A stretch of 64,000 bases of DNA from Opitutia bacterium (GTDB lineage Bacteria > Verrucomicrobiota > Verrucomicrobiia > Opitutales > Seribacteraceae), in assembly GCA_002730975.1 (NCBI GenBank), contig PCBO01000055.1, positions 1-64,000 of the forward strand, given 5' to 3'. Shown here piece by piece: positions 43,801 through 55,800 of this stretch. Under the pieces are notes generated by a model. The model made no database searches. It worked only from the letters and a program-made list of their open reading frames with translations, and was not told the origin of the DNA. Position 1 is the first letter of the stretch. The number at the start of each line of letters is the position of its first letter. The position numbers were made by a program, and so were the translations under genes.

Positions 43801-46800
43801 ATCGATCAAAGTTCCTCCGCAAGCACCGGTCTGACCTTTTCGGCATGGATCAATCCGGATTCAGTGGATGGCGGATTGGATGGAGAGAAAACTCTATTTG
43901 CCACTGAGGATACTACAAATGGATGGGACTGGGGATTCTTCATCCGCTATCGCCGAATGAGTTTATGGACAGGGCAAAGCCGTGAAGAGATTGCACATAG
44001 AGTCTTCATTAAGGAATGGTCGCACGTCGCGGCCACTTTCGATCCTGTCACACAAGTGGCAACAGCCTACCACAATGGCGAGCCTTCCGTTGCCACCACG
44101 TTCAACTTCACCGATACGGCGAACATGATTCGCATAGGCAGCGACTACAATTCGAACCGTATTTTCGATGGTCGGATCGACGACGTTCGCATCTTTGGCA
44201 GACCACTAAACACACAAGAAATCAAAGCGATTTGGGGCGGAGGCAGCGGCGATCTCGGCCCTGCTCCAACTTTCGTCGTGCAAACCCCAACCACTGAGAC
44301 AGTCATACCGGTCACAGTCAATTTCAACCAACCGGTACTGGATTTTAACGCAAGCGATGATCTGCAAATCACAGGAGGCAGCATTATAGACTTCAATGCC
44401 ACAACCAATACCTTCAAGATCATTCCCACAGCCTTTGACTCCAATATCACAATCGAAATGCCGGCAAGTTCGGTTACAAACGGTTTTGGGCGCAAGAACG
44501 AATCGGCGAGCTACAAGATTGAATATCGTGCCCATAGAGTAGGCGAAACCAACTTGATTGCATGGTGGAAATTCGACGACGCAGGGGGCAACAATGCATA
44601 CGATTCAGCCGGTGGCGACGACAACGGCACAATCTTTTCAGATGACTGGGTAGGAGGAAAGTTCGGAGGCGCAATGTCATTTGACACAGACAACAACATG
44701 AGCGTCGCAGGCCTATCGAAAGAACTCAAAACCGCGACCATTTCCTTCTGGGCGCTCCCAAGAGCTGAAGGTAACTTGACAGTCATCAACAACGACCAAT
44801 GGGCAGGAGACGTTGATTTACGCAGCATTAATCGTCGCCTCCTACTGCGTTCCTCCAATCTGGACCAGCGCGGTTTGCCAATCACTGCAAATGATGAGTT
44901 CTGGAGCGGATCGGTGCTTAAACTCTACCAATGGAATCATGTGGCGTTAACCTACGACTTGTTGAATAAACGCGTCCGATTCTATTTGGATGGAGTCCTT
45001 GATGCCGAAAGTCCATTTGCGGGAACCCACGCACTAGCATTAGACCATCAATTTTGGGTCGGTAAAAACGATACGGATACAACAAATTTCTTTCTGGATG
45101 ATCTTAGAATTTATGATTCCGTTCTCAATCAAAACGAAATTGCCCGGCTGTATGGTGGAGGATTTGGCGATTTCGATAATCGAATCGTAAGTTTCGAATC
45201 CAAGCCATCTCTTACAACTCCTATCCCTGTAACGGTTCGTTTTCTTCAGGATGGCTTCCCCGTCGAAGTAGCAGGTTTCGACCAACTTGACCTCAATGTC
45301 ACCGATGGAACCATTTCTAGTTTTTCCAAACAATCTTCAGGCGTGTATAGTTTTGGAATCACACCCCTAAATTCTTCGATCACTGGGTCCGTAACTTTAT
45401 CCATTCCCGGAGGAACAGCAATTAACCACAAAGGGATCGCATTCCCATCGGGTTCTCACGTCGTCGAATACCGTTTGCCGTTAGTACGTGAAGAGTCCTT
45501 GATTGCTCACTACAAGTTCGATGATGCCGATGGAACCGAAGCAATCAATGAAGTGGAGGATGGTCCTTCGGCTAAACTCGTGGACGGCTTAATTTTTGAT
45601 GATGCAGGGAAATTCGGTCGGGCTCTCTCTTTTCCGGATGGCGACGACAGGCTTGATATCGAAGGTGGTTTACCCCTTGAATCGAACTGGACTCTCGCCG
45701 TCTGGTTCAAGCAACTTTTAGATAATTCCGGCGTGCGACGACTTTTCCGAGGGTCTATCGAATCCCACGCTCTTGTACCACAAGCAAGCGATGATCTCGG
45801 GATTTTTATTTCAGGCGGTACAGGTTTCATCGATTCAGGCGCCGATCTTCCTTCTGCTAATTATCTTGATTGGCACCACATCACCGTTGTGGGCACAGGT
45901 GGAAAAACCATCTTTTATATCGACGGAACAAAGACTGGTGTGACCATCGGACAAAGCAATGATGCCCTAAATTACGTAGGGAACACCAATTCGGGGAATT
46001 GGGAAAGGTTCGCCAAGTTCCTCGATGATCTCCGCATTTACAATTCCGCCCTAGATCCTGACGAAGTTGCCTCTATCTATGGTGCAGGAGCCGGAGACTT
46101 TCAGCGAATTCCGGCTATTGCCACAGGACTCGCGCTGACCGTGGAAAAAGGGAAACCTGTAAATTATAAGATTTCCGTCCAAGACGCCTCCTCAATTACA
46201 GCAACAGGATTGCCCGGCAGTTTAAGCCTCAACCCCGCAACGGGCGTTATTTCCGGATCCACCCAATTGACGGGCACTTCAGAGGTGGAGTTAAACGCAA
46301 CCAACTTGAACGGAAGCTCCATAGGAAACCTGGTTATCCGCATGGTGGATTTCGATGCCTATTCTGCAAAAATGGAAATCCGATTTCCCGGAACATTAGG
46401 AAAAGGACTGCCGAGTGACCTCCCCGGTCTCGCTTTATGGTTAGATGCAGCAAGCATACAAGGCGCGATTGGCGACCGGGTGACCATCTGGCCTGATAGT
46501 TCCGGGAATGAAAACAACCTCGACAATGTCCGCGGTTGGCCGGCGATCGCCGCTCATGAATCACAGGAAGGTCGCAAAGTTGTGCGATTCGATGGATTCT
46601 CACAACTTCATTCGACCACGGACTTCGGTCCCATGCTTTCCGAATACTCGGTTCTCACCGTTGCGAGACACATAGGCGGAGCCGATGAGCGAGTTATTAC
46701 TTCTATTGGCTCTGATTGGGCATTTGGTCTTGGCAACGGCAACACAGGGCACTGGACAGCGGGTGGAACCGTCATAGCAGCAGCAGCCCAAGCGGATACG

Positions 46801-49800
46801 AAATGGCACATGTATTCCGGCACCATGGCCAGTAGCGCTCTCGCTACCTTGCGAAGAGACCGATTCACTTTGGCAACAAACCTTGCAGGTGCTGACCCCG
46901 CATCCTACAAACCCGCTCTAATCGCAATTGGGGGTAGCAACGCCAACGACCAATTCGCTAAAGCGGAGGTGGCCGAAGTCTTAGTCTTCAACCGTGTGCT
47001 CACTCAAAGCGAAATCGATGCGATGGAGTCCTACCTCCACGACAAATGGTTTGGCGGTTCCACAAAGGACTTTCCGTTACTCGTCCGCCTCGGTCCTGAA
47101 CAAGTAGCAGGTTTCGATTACTCCACCTTTGCAGACCAGACCGCTGCGGGCGACCTAAGATTCTTTGATTCGTCTATTCGCGAACTTCCCCATGAACTTG
47201 AAAAATGGGATATTACCGGAGAATCCATCGCTTGGGTGAAGCTAAATGACATTGATCCCGAGGAAATCGTCACTGCCTATTGGGGCAACGATTCGGACAA
47301 GGTTGCTCCGGCATACCGAACAGACGGTTCCGTATGGAATGACTTCGAGGGAGTCTGGCACCTTTCACAGGCTTCGCCCGATCCTGTAGTGACTTCCGGC
47401 ACGGGAGGTCGCAACGGGTTTCGCAACGGAGGAGTGACTAGCGGGGAGAATTCATCTATTGGCCTTGGATATAACTTCGATGGCCTTGATGACAGTATAT
47501 CGATTGGCGGCTATTCGGGCATCCTCGGTTCCTCCCCACGTACAATTTCGGCGTGGGTCAAGACTTCCGGAAATACTGGAGACATCGCAGTCTGGGGCGT
47601 AGCACCAGGCAACCACTGGCAGTTCGGTATAGTCTCTGGCACTCTTCAATTGTCTGCCGGATCGGGAATCGTAAATGGAACCGCAACAGTGAACGACGGC
47701 AATTGGCACCATCTGGCCGTAACCTTTCCAACCGGTTCAACCGACTCGAACCAATCCATACTTTATTTCGACGGCAAACAGGAACCGTTCGGAAACTCAG
47801 CAACAGGTGCCGTGACCACAACAAGCGGTGGAAACGTCACCTTTGGTTACGGCGTTCAAAACCCATCTCGCTTCAATGGAAGCATGGATGAAATCCGCAT
47901 CTCAAACGTGAGCAGAGGTTCCCGTTGGATTCACTACTCCGCCGAAAACCAAAAACCCGCCTCCACCTTTGTTTCCACTTCGACTGAATACCTCATAGCT
48001 CCACAGTTACCCAGCGAATTGAACGCCTCCGTGGCACAGGGGATTGCTTTCTCCTACGTTATTCCGGCCTCCCCTCCCGCCACCCTATACAGTGCTACCG
48101 GATTACCCTCTTGGGCAGATATCAACATCAACTCCGCAACGGGTGAAATCACGGGCACTCCCGAGGGCGACGGAATCTTTACCGCTAGTGTCACAGCGAC
48201 AAACGCAAAGGGTTCCACTACGGTCGCCTTGAATCTGATCTCCGAAGCGACGCCATCCATCGCAACTCTAAGAGCCCTTGGCGCCGAAGAAGTGGAAGGT
48301 CGTACAGCCACCGTACTCGGAGACGTGAACTCAACTGGGGGAGATGCCCCTGAGGTTTTCGTATTCTACGGAACTTCGGATGCTGGCACCACCTCTTCTG
48401 CATGGGACGCGAACAAAAGCCTCGGATCAATAAATCAAGGACCTTTCGACTCGAAACTGACGAACATCGATAGTGGGCAGACCTACTTCTTCCGCTTTCT
48501 AGCCGTGAACAGCGGCGGTACTTCATGGTCCGGCCTCGCTTCTTTCACGACAAAGCGTTTCGATCAGGGCACCATACGCATTCACACGGGCGACGATGCA
48601 ACGGGTCTCAACTCAGGTTTCTATTGGGATAAGGGGGCGGGCGAATCCAAGATTTTCGATGCCAATTCCACCGTAACGAATACCTATGTTGGCCCGGACG
48701 GTAGCGCCTGGCCCGTAACGGTCACCACCTTTCAATTACATGAAAACTTGTATCTCGGGTCGAACTTGAGCCAAATAATTTTGAGCGGCAAGAATTCTCT
48801 TTCTCTACGAATCGATGGAAACGCAACGATTGAGAAGAGCTTTTCCGGCGCTACCCCCTTGCCCAACCCTATTGTCGTTGGGGCAACGAAAATTGATGGT
48901 CATGATGGATACTATGGGGACGATCCGACGAGAAGCAACCGCATGGGCTTAAGTGTTCTCGGTGGTTACGGGGGGAATAGCGGCCCCGGAAGAGGTTATA
49001 AGACCTGGTTGACGGGCGGAGGAGCTTCCCATGCCGGTGAGGGTGGTCAGGGTGATCGCGGACCGGCGGGATTATCCTATGGCTCCGGAGCACTCGATTT
49101 CCTGATCGGCGGTTCAGGAGGTGGCGGCGGAAACGGAGGCGAAGCCGGAGGAGGTGGAGGCGCGCTGGAGATCATAGCCACCGGAGACCTTACAATTGCG
49201 GCAGGAGTAACCATCAAGATGAACGGCGGCACTATTTTCGTGAATCCGAACCAAGGAGCTTACCGCACCGGCGGAGCCGGCTCCGGAGGTTCTATCCGGA
49301 TCGAAGCCGCAAATGTAAACAATCTGGGAATTCTGGAAGCGCGAGGCGGCGATGCCGCCGGCCAAGATGAACGCGAAACCGGACAACGTTATCGTGAAAG
49401 CGTTGGAGGAGGTGGTGGTGGTGGTAGAGTAGCCATTATTTCGGACGGCATGATCCAAAAAGGGACCATCAACGTAAACGGCGGTAAGGGTATGGCGGAA
49501 GGCTTACCCGGTCTGCCCGGCTCATTGTACGTCGGTCCCAAGAGCCAAGTCACCGGTGATCTGATTTTTAATTCAGGCACACTTACCATCGATACAGGTG
49601 GATCATGGTCGCATAGTTCGGGAGCGAAAGGAGCAGGAATGGTCACTTATCATTCCTTCGAGGGCAATGGCGGAGCCCGCTTCGGTTACGGTATTTGCAC
49701 CTTCTCCTTCAACTCTATCAATCTTGGTTCTGGCGTTGCCGTCCTCGTTCGTGGTCGTAACGCCCTTCAATTGAAAGTTACCGGAAACGTCATCATTGAC

Positions 49801-52800
49801 GCCGCTATTTCACTAGATGGTTCTTCCGGTACCCAAGGAGCCTATTCCGGGCGAGGCGGTCCCGGAGGATGGAATTCAGGTCGCGCCGCAGACAACGTCA
49901 CTTCGAACGAACACCCCGCGCTCGAAGGACAAGGCCCCGGGGGGGGGCGTGGTTTCGAAACCGGACGCTCTAACGGCGGTGGCAGTTATGGCAGTCAAGG
50001 AACAGGAGGACTATTCGGCGGTACTCCGGGCTCAACTTACGGCGACGAAGTAATCACTTATCTCATAGGTGGTTCAGGAGGCGGGCATGCCGAACGCGGA
50101 ACGGGTAACTCTGGTGGGGGTGGAGGCGCCATAGGCATCCAATCGGACGGGAACCTGACAATCGGCGCCAATGGCTTGGTATCGGTGAATGGCGGCAATG
50201 GTCTTTACTTCAATGGCGACAGATCAGGTGCAGGCGGATCAGGTGGTTCCATACGCTTCGAAGCGGCGAATATTTTAAATTTGGGGACTCTTACGGCTAA
50301 AGGTGGAAATTCACTCATTATGTCTTCCGGAGGAGCCGGAGGAGCCGGTCGGATTGCCCTATTGTCTCCCGGCAACCTCACCCAAGGCAACCTTGACGTC
50401 AGCGGTGGAGAAATCGTTCGGCAGAGCATTCCGGGCGTAATCCGATCGGAAGATTTGCTAGGGCATTGGAAATTCGAGGAAGCCATCGGTGAGAATACGG
50501 CGGTAGACTCCGGCTCCAAGGGATTGAATGGAACAATCTCAGGTTCTCCTGCACGCGTTCCGGGAGTCATCGGCAATGCGTTCCGTTTCGATGGCAACGA
50601 CGACAGAGTGGTCGTTCCCAACAACATTGCCCTGCATCTCGACAAGTATACCGTTTCTTTTTGGGTATACCCGGAGCAAAACAATGAAGCATGGACTGGG
50701 CTTTTTGGCCGGCAAGGTAGGAATTACGCTTTCTGGCTAGGAAACTCCAACAATAACCTCAATGGATTTATTCATCACCGTTTTCATGAAGGTGGCGAGA
50801 CAAATAGTGGTCCTGGCAACGTCACTTTAACGAAATGGAACAAGTGGTTTCACGTCGTTGGAACGAACCAAGGTTTGGGTGGGATCGCAGCAACCTATCT
50901 GAATGGAATTCTCATTCAACAGAAAAACATAACGGCCGCTTTGGGTATCAACACCACGGCTCCTCTAAACATTGGAGTAAATCCCGTGGACGGGGACTCA
51001 AACAGTAGTTACTTTCTCGGCATAATCGACGATGTGCGTCTCTATGGTCAAGCTCTCCCACCTGAAGAAGTCTACTACCTTTACCAAGGAGATATGGGTT
51101 TGGCCGAAAGAGCACCCCTCACCGCGGCTCGCCAAGCCGGGTCAGGAACCGCAGCTATCGTACAGATGCCGTCCATATCTGCCCCCTCATACACTACCGC
51201 CACTTATGGACAACCATTCTCCACTTCCACATCCGCCGGATATGGGGTAACCTACGAGTTTATCGGCTTGCCGCCCGGACTTGACACTCGTGAGCCCTTC
51301 ACTCCTGCCGAGATACCCGGAAGTTTGGCATGGTACGCAAGCGACGAAAACACATCCATCGAGATTGAGACGTTCACGACGGATTTAAACATAACGACAA
51401 GGCCCGAAAACCTTATCGGCTTTTGGAAATTCGAAGAGGCGACGGGTACGAATGCCGCCAACTCCGGCATCTCAGGAATTCTGCACGACGCCACTTTGAA
51501 CGGAGGTGCTGTCTTCTCTACTGTGGAAGCCAAGTTCGGTTCTGGCTCCCTGCAGATTCCTACGAGCACGACAACCCCTTATGCCGAGGTTCAGAATGGT
51601 GGTCTCTCCTTGAATGCTTCGTACACGATTTCCGTTTGGTTCAAGAACCTCTACTCCAATGGCACTTGGCGCACACTTACGCGAGGATCCAACACAGATC
51701 ATCAGGTAATAATTGGGGCGGGCAACGACAACCTTGGTCTTTACGCCAACGGTCGTGGGGACTTCCTGGACTCCGGATTCGACATGCCGTCCGCCGACTA
51801 CCAAGGATCTTGGCATCATATCGCAGCAGTCGGTGATGCAGATCAAACCAAGTTCTATGTGGACGGAATCCTTCAAGGAACAAGCAATCGAGCCGGGATC
51901 GACAATGTCTTCGCAATAGGCAATTACCAAGGCGGCAATCAAAGTTTCGCAGAGTTCCTCGACGATGTTCGAGTTTACGATATTGCTCTTAGTGTCACCG
52001 AGGTCGCGAACCTTTATGGTGGCGGAAACGGCGACGATGGAAACACCACCTCAATAGAAACCGAACGCGTAAAGACTTGGAAAGATCTTTCGGGCAACGG
52101 AAGACATGCTTCCACTCAAAACCTTCCAAATGGTCCGATAGTCGTTCCAAACTCACTCGAAGGCAAACCCTTGGCTCGTTTTGGTATCGGCGACTCACTA
52201 ACCATCACGGATCCTCGTCCGATGCCCATGACCGTCTATGTCGTGGGAAGACAACTTTCGGATACTGGTTCAAATCGTGAATTGTTTACCCAAAACGGAT
52301 GGCGTATGGCTGATAACGGGACATGGAGACTTCGCCGCTGGAATAATAATAATCCCGACGTCAACTCAGCTCTTCCATCTTCGGTTTACTCATTAGTCGG
52401 ATGGCAGGTTAAGCGATACGAATACCTGATGTGGGTCAATGGAGTTTCCTATACAAGCGGTACCAGCACTTCAGGGCAATGGCACCAAAACGTTCTCTTT
52501 GACCGAATCAATTTCAACTCCGATTGGGAACTTGGGGAAATCCTGATGTTTCAGGACAAGATGGAAGATGATGATCGCCTAAACCTGGAAGGCTACTTAG
52601 CGCACAAATGGGGTTTGGACATAAACCTGCCGAATAATCACCCATTCAAGAACGAGAGTCCGAAAGGACCTCAAGGAGCGATCATATCCGGCATACCGAC
52701 TAAGGCGGGCGATTCTCAAGTCACGGTAAAAGCAAGCAATGTTTGGGGTGTGGCCGAAAAGACTTTCACCATCGCGGTTGCACCTGCCAAGCCTCGAGCG

Positions 52801-55800
52801 CTTACGCTTAGTGCTACGGAGGTAGCTTCAAAAGGAGCTCGTTTGAACGGAACTCTTCATGATACAGGCGGCGAGGAAGTCGCAGTACTCTTCGACTGGG
52901 GTTTAAGCGACACCAACCTTGACAGCAACGTCACCCTTTCGGGAAGCCTCGATTCAGGCGCATTCTCGCATTTTTTGCCAAACCTCGAATCCAACACCAC
53001 GTATTTCTACAGGGCCAAGGTCGCAAACGGAGCCGGAGTCTCCAATGGCAATGACGTATCTTCTTCACCGTTATTCCATTGGAAACTCGAAGACCAGGGA
53101 ACATCCGCATTTGACCAGACGGGATCTCGGCAAGGGCAAATCGTTGGCGCTACGTCAATAATGGACGGCACCCGGGGAAGAGTCCTTCATTTTGATGGCG
53201 ACGACGACTACGTAACTTTTAGCGACATAGACGAAATGGACACTCCCGACGAGTTTTCCGTCTCCCTTTGGTTCAAGCGCGACTCCGACCTCTCGGGAGG
53301 CAACCCGACTGCGAGCAACAACGAAGTCAACAATGTCCTCGTTGCGCAGAGTAGCGATAGCTATAACGACAATTTGGAAATCGGTACAGAAGGTTCCCAA
53401 GTTGAAATCTACATTGATTCGGGAACCGGTGCTGCTACGGACACTTCTGTAAGAATTGAAGCAGGTATCCAAACCGGCCAATGGCATCATCTCTCATTGA
53501 CCTATGGATCGGAAATGACCTTGTACGTGGATGGAGTTAAAATCGCGACATGGACTCAATACAATGGACGACTCGACAGCAGCGAGTCTTCACCGCTATC
53601 TCTTGGAATAGCTCGACCGGGTGAAGCTTCGAGCATTGGTAGTTGGGGCGACTTCAACGGCAGCATTTCGGACGTACGCATCCACCCGACCTCACTTTCT
53701 GCCTTAGAGGTAAAAATCCTTGCGGGCGATTCAGGTATTCAATCCTTCACTACAGGTATAATTCCGGCGCTTCCGGTAGTCAAAGTTCTACCAGTTACTG
53801 ACCTGACCGATACGAACGCCACTCTCAACTTCGAATTGGTTTCCTATGATGGATCTCCACCTGACCTTACCGTTTATTGGGGACCTGTCGAAAGAGGTGA
53901 AAACCAAGGTCTATGGCAACAAAACTTCGTCTTAGGTTCCATGGGTGCAGGCAAGCACTCGCACAAGATAGGCGGGTTCTCGTCCGGAGAAAATATTTTT
54001 TACCGCGTAAAGGCGACTAGCTCGACTGGTTCGGACTGGTCGGACAGGGCAGAAAGTTTTCGAATGGTCAGCAAACCGATTGCAGTGACCTTACCCGCGA
54101 CAGACCGGACGGAATCGACGGCTATTCTTCATGGTCGCATTGAGAGCAACGGCGGAGAAGAAGTTACGATCAGTCTTGATCCACCAAGAATTTCCGAAGG
54201 CTTGATAGCGCACTGGCGCTTCGATGAAGGAACAGGCGTCGAAACCCATGATTCAACGGGGTATTCTCCAACTGCTCAAGTATTCGGCGGCGCCACGTGG
54301 TCGGCAGGAATGGGAGGAGCTTACGGAAAAGCTCTAGACTTCGATGGATCAAGCCTAGCGTATGTTCAAGCGGGAAGCATGCGAATCAGTGGAGCCACGA
54401 GTTTCACCGCATGGGTATACAAGCGTAACTTGGGTAACTGGCAGCGAGTCATTGATTTCGGTAATGGTCCCAACAACAACAACCTGCTCTTGGCGAATGA
54501 AGGTACTACCAGCAGAGGAATTTGGAGTATTCGCCAAGGCAACAACCAGCGACTGTTGAGAGTCAATGACTTCTGGACTCTCAACGAGTGGCAACATGTC
54601 GTTGCCACTGTCAATGCCCAAGGCGTTATGAGATTGTATCGTAACGGACAAATGCTCGGAACTACTAACGGTCATGTCCCTAGCAACGATACTCGGACCA
54701 ATCAATACATTGGAAAAAGCAACTGGGGTGACGCTCTCTTCGATGGTATAATAGATGATGTTCGGGTCTACGACCGCGACCTGACCGAACAAGAAGCAAG
54801 CGACATTTTCAAGGGCGACTTGGAGAGCACCTTTACTCTTGGCGGCGACGATCCGGTCGTCCAGATTTTCTGGGGTGACGAAGACGCCGGATTCACCACC
54901 GAAGTCAATGCATCCGATTCAGCCAAATGGGATGACGTCGTAGACTTGGGCATTCGTGAAGTCGGCGATTTCATCCTCCCTCTCTCAGGGCTCACGGCGG
55001 GAAGAACTTACCATTACCGCATAAGAGCGCAAAACGCCGCCGGTGAGGTTTGGTCATCGCAAGCGACTAAATTCACCGCGGGGTCCTTTGAATTCACCAC
55101 TGACTCACTCCCCCACCAAGAGATGATCCTGTGGCTCGACGCATCCGATGTTGACGGCGACGGAAACACCTCCAACGAACCTTTCGGCGGGAGCCTCAAC
55201 TTCTGGCACGACAAATCAGGCAAAGGACACCATGCAGGGAACGGGAATGGTCCCGAAATCGCCCCCGGTCGTTGGAACGGCCACCCGATTGCAAAATTCA
55301 ACGGCATTGACCAATACTTGCGAGTGGCGGACTCCGAACCCTTCAATTTCGGTGAAAAGGCAACCTTGTTTCTTGTAACAAAGGGAGACACCATCGGTAA
55401 CTGGAGACCGATTATTTCTAAAAGAGGCGAGGATAGCGTGGGTTGGCAGTTCCGGAAGCCGAACAACGACTACGCAACCTTTACGGTCCGTGGCACCACG
55501 GGTGCAGACGGTTCTTATGGCGGTACCAAAATTAATGGTGAAATCCATGTTTGGGCAGCTCGAAGAGACGGTTTCAAGCGCACTCAATGGGCCGACGGAA
55601 ACCAAGAATTCAACATCGACGATCGAGGTCCTGTACCGGCCACTGACGATGACGTCGTGATAGGTGCGCGGGACCAAGATGGCATACGAGCTTACGCAAG
55701 TGTCGAAATTGGTGAAATACTTTTCTTCAGCTCTGATTTAACGGACAATGAAGTCGCCATGGTTGAAGGCTACCTCAGCCACAAATGGGGACTTTCAGAA

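Noticed and set aside
34849-46104. Tandem units considered as a CRISPR-like or exact DNA repeat array
   Set aside because: Repetition is at the protein level (divergent ~1 kb modules); no short identical direct repeats with spacers were seen.
48565-50440. Gly-rich region considered as collagen-like (GXY) repeats
   Set aside because: No sustained G-X-Y periodicity; the pattern is GG clusters alternating with beta-strand-like stretches (ALEIIATGDLTI...), more like a beta-solenoid.
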